Part shown: positions 1 to 9,858 of the stretch, piece by piece
Layout: every line of letters begins with the position of its first letter
How positions within the stretch are numbered: position 1 is the stretch's first letter
Assembly (NCBI RefSeq): GCF_001552475.1
Contig: NZ_BCRG01000003.1
Span: 1-64,000, forward strand
Reading direction: 5' to 3'
From: Microbacterium oleivorans NBRC 103075
GTDB lineage: Bacteria > Actinomycetota > Actinomycetes > Actinomycetales > Microbacteriaceae
DNA: 64,000 nucleotides
Made by a program: the position numbers and the translations under genes
Notes under the pieces: generated by a model
Database searches by the model: none
What the model was told of the DNA's origin: nothing
What the model saw: only the letters and a program-made list of their open reading frames with translations

Positions 1-22
1 GGCGGGCGCTTCGGCGCCCGCC
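1..22. terminator. GC-rich hairpin upstream of dxr
   Basis: GGCGGGCG and CGCCCGCC form a perfect 8-bp stem around a CTTCGG loop. There is no U-tract. It may be the end of an upstream transcript cut off by the window edge, or a leader structure of dxr, whose ATG lies 16 bases on. Confidence 0.4.
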
Positions 23-37
23 GGTAGGGTGAAGCAC

Positions 38-1120
38 ATGCGACGCATCCTGATCCTGGGTTCCACCGGTTCGATCGGAACGCAGGCTCTCGACGTCATC
101 CGCGCGAACCGCGACCGTTTCGAGGTCGTCGGTCTCGCGGCCGGCCGTGACCGCGACGGCATGCAGGCTCAGGCCGACGAGTTCGGCGTCGACGAGACGG
201 CGCTGGGTGCGGAGGACGCGGAGCGCCTCGTCAGAAGCGTCGAGGCTGACGTCGTCCTCAACGGCATCACAGGGTCCGTCGGGCTCGGCCCGACTCTCGC
301 AGCCTTGGAGACCGGTGCGGTCCTCGGTCTCGCCAACAAGGAGTCACTCATCGTCGGCGGCCCGCTCGTCACGAAGATCGCTGCTCCCGGTCAGATCGTC
401 CCCGTCGACTCGGAGCACTCCGCCATCGCCCAGTGCCTGCGCTCCGGCGACGCCCATGAGGTGCGACGCCTCGTCCTGACGGCCTCCGGAGGACCGTTCC
501 GAGGACGGAACCGAGCTCAGCTCGCCGACGTGACGCCGCGTGAAGCGCTCGCCCACCCGACCTGGGACATGGGGCGCGTCGTAACGACGAATTCCGCGAC
601 CCTCGTGAACAAGGGTCTCGAAGTCATCGAGGCCCACCTCTTCTTCGACGTCCCCTACGACCGCATCGACGTCACGGTCCACCCGCAGTCCATCGTCCAC
701 TCGATGGTCGAGTTCGTCGACGGCTCGACGATCGTTCAGGCATCCCCGCCCGACATGCGCCTGCCGATCTCGCTCGCACTCGACTGGCCGCATCGCGTCG
801 CGGGTGTCGGAGCGCCGCTCGACTGGACGACCTCGTCGAGCTGGACCTTCGAGCCGTTGGATGCCGAGGCGTTCCCGAGCGTCGCTCTCGCCAAGCAGGT
901 CGGTGTCGCCGGAGCGACCTACCCCGCCGTCTTCAACGCCGCCAACGAGCAGGCGGTCGACGCCTTCCACGACGGCGCCCTGCCGTTCCTCGGCATCGTC
1001 GACACGATCGCGCAGGTCGTCGACGCACACGAACCTCCCGCGGAGCTGACGCGGGAGTCTCTCGCCGCGGCCGAGCAGTGGGCGCGCGAGACGGCGGACC
1101 GGCTCATCGCCGCTCGCTGA
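38..1120 (+). CDS. dxr: 1-deoxy-D-xylulose 5-phosphate reductoisomerase
   Basis: This cytosolic enzyme rearranges and reduces DXP to 2-C-methyl-D-erythritol 4-phosphate with NADPH, the first committed step of the MEP isoprenoid pathway. The protein is 360 residues, normal for the family. It opens with the Rossmann motif GSTGSIGTQ, then has NKESLIVGG, the metal/substrate block [16 protein letters not shown], and HPTWDMG with [11 protein letters not shown] chose the ATG at 38 over an in-frame GTG at 29 because the Rossmann strand follows directly. It ends 6 bases from the convergent MurE-like gene. With the site-2 protease at 4.2 kb and ispG at 7.6 kb it matches the actinobacterial dxr-rip1-gcpE order, here interrupted by other genes. 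Confidence 0.96.
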   Translation: MRRILILGSTGSIGTQALDVIRANRDRFEVVGLAAGRDRDGMQAQADEFGVDETALGAEDAERLVRSVEADVVLNGITGSVGLGPTLAALETGAVLGLANKESLIVGGPLVTKIAAPGQIVPVDSEHSAIAQCLRSGDAHEVRRLVLTASGGPFRGRNRAQLADVTPREALAHPTWDMGRVVTTNSATLVNKGLEVIEAHLFFDVPYDRIDVTVHPQSIVHSMVEFVDGSTIVQASPPDMRLPISLALDWPHRVAGVGAPLDWTTSSSWTFEPLDAEAFPSVALAKQVGVAGATYPAVFNAANEQAVDAFHDGALPFLGIVDTIAQVVDAHEPPAELTRESLAAAEQWARETADRLIAAR

Positions 1121-1126
1121 TCCCGA

Positions 1127-2701
1127 TCAGTCGGGAGCCGGCCACCCGCCGCCGCGGAGCGCTTCCCGCGCCGCGCCGGCGGCGTCGAAGGGCGTCCGCA
1201 CGCCCTGGATCTCGCGGTAGTGCTGGTGCCCGGGACCCGCCCAGAGGATCGCGTCACCATCGCCCACGAGCGAGACGGCGGTCGCGATCGCATCCTCGGG
1301 CGGAGTCACCTCGTGCACGACGGCATCGGGCCGCGCCGCCAGGGCTCCCTCGATGAGGGCGCGACGGATCGTCGCCGGATCCTCCGACCGCGGGTGCTGA
1401 TCGGTGACGACGAGGATGTCGCTGCCGAGAGCCGCGACGGCCCCCATGTCGGCGCGCTTGGTCGTGTCGCGGTCGCCGTTCGCGCCGCACACCATCACGA
1501 GGCGGCCCGGAGTCACGCGCCGGACGGCGTCGAGCGTCTTCTCGAACGCGTCGGGGGAGTGGCCGAAGTCGAGGTAGAGGGCGGGTCCACGGTCGCCCGA
1601 CAATCGCTGGATTCGGCCGGGCAGATGCGCGTCGATGCGCCCGTCGCCGACGAGACGGCTGAGCGCCGCCCACTCCCAGCCCGCCTCGAGCAGCATGACG
1701 ATCGCGAGGCCCGCGTTGGAGGCCATATGCGGCCCGATCACGGGGACCGTGGTGGTGAGCGAGCCGGCCGGGCCTGTCAGCGTGAAGGTCGTTCCCGTGG
1801 GGGTCTCCGCGACGATCTCGACGCGCCAGTCGGCGGGGGCCGTCGGGTCCTCCGCGATGGCCGGGGTGAGGATCGTCGTCACCGGGATGCCGGCGGTCGC
1901 CGCGATCTCGATGCCCGCGGGCTGGTCGACGCAGATGACGGCGCGCCGTGAGCGGGCGGGGTCGAAGAGGGCGGCCTTCGCCGCGAGGTAGGCGGTCATG
2001 TCGCCGTAGTCGTCGAGGTGATCGTGCGTCAGGTTCGTGAACCCGGCGACATCGAAGTGCAGCCCGTCGACGCGGTGACGGGTGAGCGCCTGAGCGCTGA
2101 CCTCGACGAGGATCGCCTCGACATCCCGTTCGCGCATCAGGGCGATGAGCGCGTGCATCTCGGATGCTTCGGGTGTCGTCAGTCGCGACGGGATGACCTC
2201 GCCGGCGATGTGACGCTCCGCCGTGGAGGACAGGCCGGTCACGACGCCGAGGCCGTGCAGCATGCCCTCCATGAGGTGGGTGACGCTCGTCTTTCCGTTG
2301 GTGCCGGTGACGGCGATAAGCGGCGGGAGGGCGGCATCCGCTCCCGTCCCGTAGACGAGCGCGGACAGCTCGCCCAGCACCGCTCGGGGGTCGTCGACGA
2401 CGAGGACGGGCACCCCGGCGCCTGCGAGGAGCGCGGCACCGTCGGCATCCGTTACGACCGCGACAGCGCCCTTTGCGATCGCGTCGCCGGCGAACTCGGC
2501 GCCGTGCCGGTGCACGCCGCGGACGGCGACGAACAGCTCACCCGGCCGGAGGTCCGCCGTGGCGAGGGTGACTCCGCGGGCGGAGACGCCATCCAGGCTC
2601 GCTTCCGACACCGCGCCGAGGTGGGCGGCGACGTCGGCGAGGGGCACCGTCGGGGAATCCGACGGCCGGAGGACGGGGGGCGGAGCGGAGGGGTTCTGCA
2701 T
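1127..2701 (-). CDS. MurE-like Mur ligase (UDP-MurNAc-tripeptide synthetase family)
   Basis: Mur ligases add amino acids to the UDP-MurNAc peptide with ATP in the cytoplasm. The 524-residue protein has the three-domain Mur layout: an N-terminal UDP-binding domain, the P-loop GTNGKTS at 133-139, a TTPE motif near 175, the likely carbamylated lysine at 242 (AAKAALFD), and a C-terminal domain. The third-residue motif is DQHPRSEDP at 434-442 rather than the DNPR of DAP-adding or DNPA of Lys-adding enzymes, and the usual DYAHTPD is DFGHSPD at 378-384. The start is backed by GGAGGG upstream. It sits outside any cell-division cluster, between dxr and the site-2 protease, so it may be a second MurE or a ligase with another acceptor. 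Family is sure, the amino acid added is not. Confidence 0.85.
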   Translation of the reverse strand: MQNPSAPPPVLRPSDSPTVPLADVAAHLGAVSEASLDGVSARGVTLATADLRPGELFVAVRGVHRHGAEFAGDAIAKGAVAVVTDADGAALLAGAGVPVLVVDDPRAVLGELSALVYGTGADAALPPLIAVTGTNGKTSVTHLMEGMLHGLGVVTGLSSTAERHIAGEVIPSRLTTPEASEMHALIALMRERDVEAILVEVSAQALTRHRVDGLHFDVAGFTNLTHDHLDDYGDMTAYLAAKAALFDPARSRRAVICVDQPAGIEIAATAGIPVTTILTPAIAEDPTAPADWRVEIVAETPTGTTFTLTGPAGSLTTTVPVIGPHMASNAGLAIVMLLEAGWEWAALSRLVGDGRIDAHLPGRIQRLSGDRGPALYLDFGHSPDAFEKTLDAVRRVTPGRLVMVCGANGDRDTTKRADMGAVAALGSDILVVTDQHPRSEDPATIRRALIEGALAARPDAVVHEVTPPEDAIATAVSLVGDGDAILWAGPGHQHYREIQGVRTPFDAAGAAREALRGGGWPAPD

Positions 2702-2750
2702 GGTCCCTCCATCATCGCACCCGGCCTCCGGCCGCCCGGATCGGAGCGGA

Positions 2751-3449
2751 TCAGGCCCGGCGGCGGTTCAGCAGGGCGACCACGAGCGCGGTCGCTGCGA
2801 GAACGAGTGCCCCGCCGCCCAGCCACGTCGCGACGGGCTGGTCGGTCGACGTCTCCGCCGCGGCGGGCGCAGCCTCGGCGGCCGCTCCGTGGTGGTCACC
2901 GTCGTGGTCGCCGTCGTGATCCGACGAGGTCGCGGCGGATGCCGGGGCGACCGCCACGATGGGCGCGGGAGATTCGAGCGTCTCGGGGTCCTCACCGTCC
3001 TTCGCGATCTGCGTCCAGGCGGTCTCGCCCGTGACGCACTTCTGCGTGACGGGGAAGGCGATGTCGGTTCCGCCGACCTTCGACGAGAACAGTGCGTCGA
3101 GCGAGACGGAGGCGGCGAGGCCGTCCTCGATGGGCGTCACTGCGGTGTACGTCACCTGGGTGGGGACGTTGTTCTGGCCGAGGGCGCGGCTGATCTTCCA
3201 CGACGCGTCGACGACGGGGGTGACGTTGTCGACGCCCTTCGGAACGTCGAACACGAGGGCCCTCGTCGCGGCCCCGTCGCAGCCGTGGCTGAAGGAGAAC
3301 TCCAGCCGCGAGGTGGCGCCGGCGGCAGCGTCGTCCGAGTGGACGTGGACGTGGGCGGATGCCGCGAGGGGAGCGGCGAGGACGAGGGCGCCGCCGAGGG
3401 CGAGGCCGCTGAGGGTGAGCGCCGAGCGGCGCGCGGAACGAGTGGTCAT
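2751..3449 (-). CDS. YcnI-like DUF1775 copper-binding exported protein
   Basis: This is a probable exported, membrane-anchored metal-binding protein of 232 residues. The signal peptide ends ASA just before HVHVH, so cleavage would expose an N-terminal histidine, as in the mono-histidine brace known for Bacillus YcnI. A DUF1775 beta-domain follows, with a tryptophan in ETAWTQ that could complete the site. A His/Asp-rich linker (DHDGDHDGDHHG) precedes a single C-terminal membrane helix and an RRR stop. I chose the ATG at 3449 because GGGAG lies upstream and a Sec signal follows. It lies downstream of, and probably in one transcript with, the His-rich membrane protein at 3526-4110. A copper role is inferred from the family. 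Confidence 0.85.
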   Translation of the reverse strand: MTTRSARRSALTLSGLALGGALVLAAPLAASAHVHVHSDDAAAGATSRLEFSFSHGCDGAATRALVFDVPKGVDNVTPVVDASWKISRALGQNNVPTQVTYTAVTPIEDGLAASVSLDALFSSKVGGTDIAFPVTQKCVTGETAWTQIAKDGEDPETLESPAPIVAVAPASAATSSDHDGDHDGDHHGAAAEAAPAAAETSTDQPVATWLGGGALVLAATALVVALLNRRRA

Positions 3450-3525
3450 GTCGAGATCTCCCGGTGGGATGCGGGGCGTGCCCGCGAGTGAATGGTGAGC
3501 AAGGCGCCGCTGGTGAGCGGCTGGC

Positions 3526-4110
3526 TCAGCGGGGAGGTCCGCGACGGGAGAGGTCGGCGAGGAGAAGACGCGGGCGGAGCCCGTGCGGGGCCGAGGTCGG
3601 CAGTGCCGGGATCGTCGACCTCGGCGGGACGATGACAGCAACGGCGGGGCGCAGGAGTTCCCGGATGCCGCGGGCCACGGCACGCAGCATCCGTTCGCCG
3701 TGGCAGACCGCCACCGCGGTGAGGATCCCAGCGACGACGTGACCGGCGAGCATCGCGGCGTCGACCGGCATGGCGGCGCCGCTGACGGGGCCGAGGAGGA
3801 TGTCGCCGTGGTGATGCCCGGAGAGCGCGGCGCTTCTCGGCGCGGTGTCGCCGACGAGCGCGAACGCGCTGTGGAGGAGCGCCTGAGCGGCGGCGACCGC
3901 TGTGGCGGTCCGACGCGAGGATGGACGCGTGCCGACGATCAGGACGGCGATCGGCCAGGCGAGGAGTGCGACCGCGACGACGAGCCAGGGTGCGGGCGGG
4001 GTGCCTCCGCCCACGGTGTGGGCTGCCGCCGCTGTGAGGGTGGCGATGCTTGCCGCTCCGCCCGCGCGGACGACGCGCACGAGGCGCGAGTCGACGGGGC
4101 GGGGGATCAC
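3526..4110 (-). CDS. His-rich polytopic membrane protein (copper-associated, paralogue of 57542-58135)
   Basis: This 194-residue protein has about four to five hydrophobic segments. A loop carries GHHHGD near the middle, after an AQALLHSAFAL helix, and a basic tail follows. No named domain is recognised. It clearly resembles the protein at 57542-58135, which shares the HS/HT-xF-xL helix, a GHHH/GHGHH loop and a PP-R C-terminal region. It is upstream of ycnI on the same strand with a 76-base gap, so a joint metal-handling role is inferred. A GTG start fits a TAGGCT box at 4117-4122 exactly six bases upstream, suggesting a leaderless transcript. Confidence 0.7.
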   Translation of the reverse strand: MIPRPVDSRLVRVVRAGGAASIATLTAAAAHTVGGGTPPAPWLVVAVALLAWPIAVLIVGTRPSSRRTATAVAAAQALLHSAFALVGDTAPRSAALSGHHHGDILLGPVSGAAMPVDAAMLAGHVVAGILTAVAVCHGERMLRAVARGIRELLRPAVAVIVPPRSTIPALPTSAPHGLRPRLLLADLSRRGPPR

Positions 4111-4195
4111 GCCTCCAGCCTAGATCCGCCGCACCGAGGCTGCGGCGGGCGACGTCATCGACGGTTCATAGCGTGCGGGGGTAGCGTGTCGGCTC

Positions 4196-5512
4196 GTGAC
4201 CGTTCTCGCATTCATCATCGGCGTCGTCGTGCTGGTGCTCGGGCTCGCCGTGTCCATCGCACTCCACGAGGTCGGCCACCTGCTGCCCGCCAAGGCGTTC
4301 GGCGTGCGCGTCGGCCAGTACATGATCGGTTTCGGTCCCACGATCTTCTCCCGCCGGAAGGGCGAGACGGAGTACGGCTTCAAGCTCCTGCCTCTCGGTG
4401 GCTACATCTCGATGGCGGGCATGTACCCACCCTCGCCCCGCGCCGCCGAGGCGGAGGCGGAAGGCCGCCCTCCTCGTCGTCGCCGACTCTTCGAAGCGAT
4501 GATCCAGGACGCGCGCGTGGTCAACGAGGAGACTCTGCAGGGCGACGGCGCCGACCGGGCGTTCTACCGTCTGCCGGTCTACAAGCGCGTCATCATCATG
4601 CTCGGCGGCCCGGCGATGAACCTCATCCTCGCCATCATCCTGTTCGCGATCATGTTCTCGGGTATCGGCGTGCAGACCGCGACCACCACGATCGCCTCCG
4701 TGAACGAGTGCGTCCTTCCTGCGGGCACGTCGAAGACTTCTTGCGCGGATGGAGACCCCGCGTCCCCGGCGGCCGCCGCCGGCATCCGTCCGGGTGACGT
4801 GATCGTCTCGGTCGACGGCACCACCGTTGACACCTTCGCCGAGGCGTCGGCGATCATCCAGAAGTCGCCGGATGCCACGATCCCCGTCGTCGTGGAACGG
4901 GACGGTGCGCGCCAGACGCTCCAGGTCACGCCCGTCCTCGCCACCCGCGAGGTCGCGGCGGCGGACGGCACGACCAAGACCGCGGAGGTCGGGTTCGTGG
5001 GCATGTCCGCCCGCGTCGCCTTCGTTTCGCAGCCGATCTGGGATGGCCCCCAGGCCGCGCTCGACCAGACCGGCCGCGTCGTCGGCATCATCTGGCAGCT
5101 GCCCGCCCGGGTCTACCAGACCGCCGTCGACACGGTCACGGGCGCCGGTCGCGATCCGAACGGGCCGCTGTCGGTCGTCGGCGCGGGGCGCCTCGCGGGA
5201 GAGGTCGCCGCGACGGAAGCTCCGATCCTCAATCGCGTCTCGGGCATGCTCGCGCTGCTGGGCTCGCTCAACATCGCCCTGTTCGTGTTCAACCTTGTGC
5301 CGCTCCTTCCGCTCGACGGCGGGCACGTCGTGGTGGCGCTCTGGGACGGACTCAAGCGCGTCTGGGCGAAGCTCACCGGTCGTCGTGCGCCGCGGCCGGT
5401 CGACGCGACGAAGCTCGTGCCGGTCACGTACATCGTGGTGATCGCGCTCGTCCTGATGGGCGGGACGTTGATCCTCGCCGACATCGTCAACCCGGTCCAG
5501 CTGTTCGGCTGA
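4196..5512 (+). CDS. M50 site-2 protease with PDZ domain (RseP/Rip1 family)
   Basis: This intramembrane zinc metalloprotease cleaves transmembrane substrates such as anti-sigma factors. The 438-residue protein has the zinc motif HEVGH at 24-28 in the first helix, a PDZ domain around 170-260 (RPGDVIVSVDG), and the third zinc ligand in LDGGH at 373-377. The final helix ends near the C-terminus. A TAGCGT box 8 bases before the GTG suggests a leaderless start. By synteny it is the Rip1 counterpart between dxr and ispG. Its end converges on the anthranilate synthase gene, and a 7-bp GGCTGAG/CTCAGCC hairpin spans both stops. Confidence 0.93.
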   Translation: MTVLAFIIGVVVLVLGLAVSIALHEVGHLLPAKAFGVRVGQYMIGFGPTIFSRRKGETEYGFKLLPLGGYISMAGMYPPSPRAAEAEAEGRPPRRRRLFEAMIQDARVVNEETLQGDGADRAFYRLPVYKRVIIMLGGPAMNLILAIILFAIMFSGIGVQTATTTIASVNECVLPAGTSKTSCADGDPASPAAAAGIRPGDVIVSVDGTTVDTFAEASAIIQKSPDATIPVVVERDGARQTLQVTPVLATREVAAADGTTKTAEVGFVGMSARVAFVSQPIWDGPQAALDQTGRVVGIIWQLPARVYQTAVDTVTGAGRDPNGPLSVVGAGRLAGEVAATEAPILNRVSGMLALLGSLNIALFVFNLVPLLPLDGGHVVVALWDGLKRVWAKLTGRRAPRPVDATKLVPVTYIVVIALVLMGGTLILADIVNPVQLFG

Positions 5513-5521
5513 GCCTGACTC

Positions 5522-7423
5522 TCAGCCCTCGACGGGGCTGAGCGCGTGGGTCACGAGACGCTCCAGCGTCGTGAGTCCGTCGCGCGACAGGATCGACTCG
5601 AGGTGGCCCTGCACGGACGCGTACCCGGGGCCGCGGAGCGCGTAGACGTCCCCGGTGGCCGCGTCGGCGGCGATCTCGGTAGCCGCGACGCGGTCGGTGC
5701 CGGGGGAGACCCGCGCGGTGAAGGTGTTGTAGAACCCGATGGATGCCGGGGTCCCGAACACGTCGACGGTCTTCTGGAGTCCCTGGTGCGGGCTCGCCAG
5801 CGGCGCGAGGTCGAGACCGACCCTGTCGGCGAGCACCTGGTGACTGAGGCAGACCGCGAGAAGCGGTGCTCCCGCGTCGAGGCGCGCGGCGACCACATCG
5901 CGGATCCGCGCGATGCGCTCGCTCTCCTCGTCACGCGGATCACCGGGGCCGGGGCCCGAAACGACAAGGTCCGCCGCCGCGACGGCGTCGGGGGATGCCT
6001 CGGACCAGTGCGAGATCGTCACGTCGAAACCGAGGTGGCGGAGCTGGTGGGCGAGCATGGTCGTGAAGCGATCCTCGGCATCCACCACCAGTGCACGGGT
6101 GCCCGCGAACGGGCCTCGCTCCGGCTCGCCCTGCGGGTTGAGCCAGAACGCCGCCAGTCGAGCGTTCCGAGACGACAACAGCTCCGCGATCGCGGGGTCC
6201 TCGCCCAGCGGGCGGGCGGCGGCAGCGGGGGCGTCCTCGTCGACCGGCGCGGGGACGACGTCGCGCGGGATGGCGCCGATGGCACCGAGCACGCCGGCAG
6301 CCTTGCCATGGGTCTCGCCGACCTCACCGTACGGATCGGAGTGGCGCACGAGGGTCGCACCGACCGGCACCCGCAGCCGTCCGTCGACGACGTAGGCGGT
6401 GCGGATCAGGATCGGGGCGTCGAGGTCGTGGCCGCCGTCGGGGCGCGGCGTGAAGAGGGCCGCGACGCCCGAGTAATAGCCGCGGGGGCTCTGCTCGTGC
6501 CGAGCGATCACGGTGCAGGCGTTCTGCATGGGGGAGCCCGTGACGGTCGGAGCGAACATCGTCTCGCGGAGGATGTCGCGCGGGTCCATCGTGCTCGTCC
6601 CGCGCAGCATGTACTCCGTGTGCGTCAGGCGCGACATCTCCTTCAGGTGCGGCCCCGTGATGCGGCCGCCGTCGCTGCAGACGGCGGACATCATCTTGAG
6701 CTCCTCGTCGACCACCATGAAGAGCTCTTCGGTCTCCTTCGTCGAGGAGAGGAACTCAGTCAGCGTCTCGGCCGTGGCCCCGCCCGCCGGGTGGCGGAAC
6801 GTCCCCGAGATCGGATTCATCGTGACGACGCCGTCCTGGGCGCTGACGTGCGCCTCAGGGCTCGCGCCGACCGCGAGGTGGTCCGGGGTGGAGACGAGGA
6901 ACGTCCAGTACGCCCCGCGCTCGTGCTCGAGGAGGGCGCGGAACCAGGTGAGGCCCGCGGTCAGCGGATCCCCGCCGACGCTCGCGGTGTAGTCGCGGCG
7001 GATGACGAAGTTCGCGCCCTCACCGCGGCCGATCTCGTCGGCGATGACGCGGCGCACGATGTCGGCGTACGCCTCGTCGTCGATGTCGAACCCGGCGTCC
7101 TCGAGCGGGATGCGGGCGGTCGGCAACTGGGCGAGCGCATCGGCGAGGGGGAGCGAGTGGCGCTCGCCGACCACCAGGCAGCGCAGCGGCGCGGCGTCGT
7201 CGTGACACGCGAACCCGCGCTCGACGACCTGACGGAAGGGCACCAGCGCCAGGACCTCGCGGGCTCCGCCTGTCGCGTCGGTGAGAGGGATGTCGGCGAG
7301 CAGATCGACATCGACGACATCGCCGGTGAGCACCTCGACCGTCTCCCCGTCGCGAGCGAGGAGGGCGAACGGGATGCCGCGGGCGGCGAGGTCGGCGAGG
7401 ATGATCGGGGCGGTGCCGGACAT
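5522..7423 (-). CDS. trpE(G): Fused anthranilate synthase TrpE-TrpG (PhzE-like clade)
   Basis: It makes anthranilate from chorismate and glutamine for tryptophan synthesis. The N-terminal chorismate-binding half carries NPISGTFRHP, KETEELFMVVDEE and TVTGSP. A linker near 430-470 leads into a class I glutaminase with catalytic Cys525 (AVCLSHQ), His607 and Glu609 (QGHLE). Several blocks resemble PhzE, the phenazine ADIC synthase, as remembered from family sequences. However, no other phenazine gene is nearby, and the gene is preceded by a Trp-Trp leader peptide and attenuator, which points to tryptophan control. The ATG at 7423 follows GGAAG. The 633-residue length fits a bifunctional fusion. 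ADIC synthase activity remains an alternative. Confidence 0.88.
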   Translation of the reverse strand: MSGTAPIILADLAARGIPFALLARDGETVEVLTGDVVDVDLLADIPLTDATGGAREVLALVPFRQVVERGFACHDDAAPLRCLVVGERHSLPLADALAQLPTARIPLEDAGFDIDDEAYADIVRRVIADEIGRGEGANFVIRRDYTASVGGDPLTAGLTWFRALLEHERGAYWTFLVSTPDHLAVGASPEAHVSAQDGVVTMNPISGTFRHPAGGATAETLTEFLSSTKETEELFMVVDEELKMMSAVCSDGGRITGPHLKEMSRLTHTEYMLRGTSTMDPRDILRETMFAPTVTGSPMQNACTVIARHEQSPRGYYSGVAALFTPRPDGGHDLDAPILIRTAYVVDGRLRVPVGATLVRHSDPYGEVGETHGKAAGVLGAIGAIPRDVVPAPVDEDAPAAAARPLGEDPAIAELLSSRNARLAAFWLNPQGEPERGPFAGTRALVVDAEDRFTTMLAHQLRHLGFDVTISHWSEASPDAVAAADLVVSGPGPGDPRDEESERIARIRDVVAARLDAGAPLLAVCLSHQVLADRVGLDLAPLASPHQGLQKTVDVFGTPASIGFYNTFTARVSPGTDRVAATEIAADAATGDVYALRGPGYASVQGHLESILSRDGLTTLERLVTHALSPVEG

Positions 7424-7464
7424 GGGGGATCTTCCGTTCGGGGCGGTCGCCGGTAAAACGAGAA

Positions 7465-7496
7465 ACGACCGCCGGGCTGTCAGCTCAGGCGGTCGT
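7465..7496 (-). terminator. trp attenuator terminator hairpin
   Basis: Read on the minus strand, ACGACCGCC and GGCGGTCGT form a perfect 9-bp stem with a 14-base loop, followed by TTCTCGTTTT. This is a standard intrinsic terminator between the leader peptide and the anthranilate synthase start. An upstream GGCGGACG could pair with the first arm (7 of 8 positions) as antiterminator, giving classic alternative folds. Confidence 0.85.
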
Positions 7497-7518
7497 CGGG
7501 ATGCTCGCAGCGTCCGCC

Positions 7519-7554
7519 TCAGGCGGGGCGCCACCACGTGCGGTTCGCGAACAT
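7519..7554 (-). CDS. trpL: Tryptophan leader peptide MFANRTWWRPA
   Basis: This is an 11-codon ORF with two adjacent Trp codons at positions 7 and 8, ending about 100 bases before the fused anthranilate synthase. Tandem Trp codons ahead of competing hairpins are the hallmark of ribosome-mediated attenuation. When tryptophanyl-tRNA is scarce the ribosome stalls at the pair and the antiterminator forms. Streptomyces trpE leaders are recalled to begin similarly with MFA and carry tandem Trp. CCGCC within its end can pair with the GGCGG just after its stop to form the protector hairpin. Confidence 0.85.
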   Translation of the reverse strand: MFANRTWWRPA

Positions 7555-7640
7555 GGGGTGAACCTACCACAGGCGCCTTTGGCGGCATCCTCGCGGGCAG
7601 GCGCCGTGCCGCCAGGGCCTGCGCGGCTTAGGCTGGAGTC

Positions 7641-8792
<1,152 letters not shown>

Positions 8793-8799
8793 CACGAGA

Positions 8800-8831
8800 C
8801 GGATGCCGAGGGGTGCGACCCCCGGCATCCG
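8800..8831 (+). terminator. Terminator after ispG with GGATGCC arms
   Basis: CGGATGCCG-A-GGGG pairs with CCCC-CGGCATCCG around a TGCGA loop, with one bulged A. No strong U-tract follows. The gene beyond, acdS, is convergent, so the hairpin may serve both strands. Confidence 0.6.
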
Positions 8832-8838
8832 CATCGCG

Positions 8839-9858
8839 TCAGCTCCAGAGGGAGTGGTACGCGTTGATCGCGGGCTGCCCGCCGAGGTGCGCGTAGAGGA
8901 CCGTTGAGTCCTTCGGGATGTCGCCGTCCTTCACGAGGTCGATGAGCCCGGCGAGCGACTTGCCCTCGTAGACGGGGTCGGTGATCATCGCCTCGAGCTG
9001 TGCGCCGAGCGCCATCGCCGACATCGTCGAGTCGACGGGGATCCCGTACAGCTCGCCCGCCCAGCCCTCGAGCACCTGGATCTCTTCGTCGCGGAGGTCA
9101 CGGCCGAGCTCGATGAGCTCCGCCGTGTTGCGGGCGATGCGGGCGACCTGGTCGCGCGTCTTCTGGAGCGTCGCCGAGGCGTCGATCCCGATGACGCGGC
9201 GCCGCACGCCGGTCAGATCTTCGAGGGCGGCGAAGCCGGCAATCATTCCCGCGTGGGTCGACCCGGTCACGGTGCAGACGACGATCGTGTCGAAGAAGAC
9301 GCCGAACTGCTTCTCCTGCTCGGCGACCTCGAACGCCCAGTTCGCGAAGCCGAGACCGCCGAGGCGGTGCTCCGATGCTCCGGCGGGAATCGGGTACGGG
9401 GTGCCGCCGGCATCCTCCACGTCCTGCAGGGCCTGCTTCCACGAGTCACGGATGCCGATGTCGAAGCCGGCGTCGTCGAGACGGGAGTCGGCGCCCATCA
9501 TGCGCGACAGCAGGATGTTGCCGACCTTGTCGTTGACCGGCTCATCCCACGGCACCCACTTCTCCTGCACGAGGCGTGCCTTGAGCCCGAGGTGGGCGGC
9601 GACGGCGGCCACCTGCCGCGTGTGGTTGGACTGGTAGCCGCCGATCGACACGATCGTGTCGGCGCCGCTCGCGAGCACGTCCGGGACGATGTACTCGAGC
9701 TTGCGGGTCTTGTTGCCGCCGAAGGCCAGGCCGCTCGAAACGTCTTCACGCTTGGCCCACACCTGCGCGCCGCCCAGGTGCTGGGTCAGCCGCTTCAGGT
9801 GGTGGATCGGGCTCGGCCCGAAGGTGAGCGGATGCCGGGGGAACTGGTCGAGGATCAT
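8839..9858 (-). CDS. acdS: 1-aminocyclopropane-1-carboxylate deaminase
   Basis: This PLP enzyme opens the cyclopropane ring of ACC, the plant ethylene precursor, giving 2-oxobutyrate and ammonia. The 339-residue protein follows the family along its whole length: [12 protein letters not shown] start, Lys50 in GGNKTRK as PLP lysine, and [12 protein letters not shown]. Tyr297-Glu298 in DPVYEGKS and Leu325 in YAHLGG match the residues that separate true ACC deaminases from D-cysteine desulfhydrases, as recalled from Pseudomonas AcdS. AGGAGA precedes the ATG. The start overlaps the gntR stop (ATGA), so the two are translationally coupled. A plant-associated lifestyle is a reasonable inference. Confidence 0.88.
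   Translation of the reverse strand: MILDQFPRHPLTFGPSPIHHLKRLTQHLGGAQVWAKREDVSSGLAFGGNKTRKLEYIVPDVLASGADTIVSIGGYQSNHTRQVAAVAAHLGLKARLVQEKWVPWDEPVNDKVGNILLSRMMGADSRLDDAGFDIGIRDSWKQALQDVEDAGGTPYPIPAGASEHRLGGLGFANWAFEVAEQEKQFGVFFDTIVVCTVTGSTHAGMIAGFAALEDLTGVRRRVIGIDASATLQKTRDQVARIARNTAELIELGRDLRDEEIQVLEGWAGELYGIPVDSTMSAMALGAQLEAMITDPVYEGKSLAGLIDLVKDGDIPKDSTVLYAHLGGQPAINAYHSLWS

Noticed and set aside
5522-7423. Possible phenazine biosynthesis locus because the enzyme looks like PhzE
   Set aside because: No phzA/B, D, F or G-like gene is nearby and the Trp-Trp attenuator points to tryptophan synthesis.
5546-7456. A 636-codon open frame on the plus strand opposite the anthranilate synthase gene
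   Set aside because: It mirrors the real gene in a high-GC antisense frame, has Arg/Gly-rich low-complexity translation and no domain, and lacks a ribosome site.
8839-9858. D-cysteine desulfhydrase instead of ACC deaminase
   Set aside because: The Tyr-Glu pair and the Leu in YAHLGG match the ACC deaminase signature; the desulfhydrase has other residues there.
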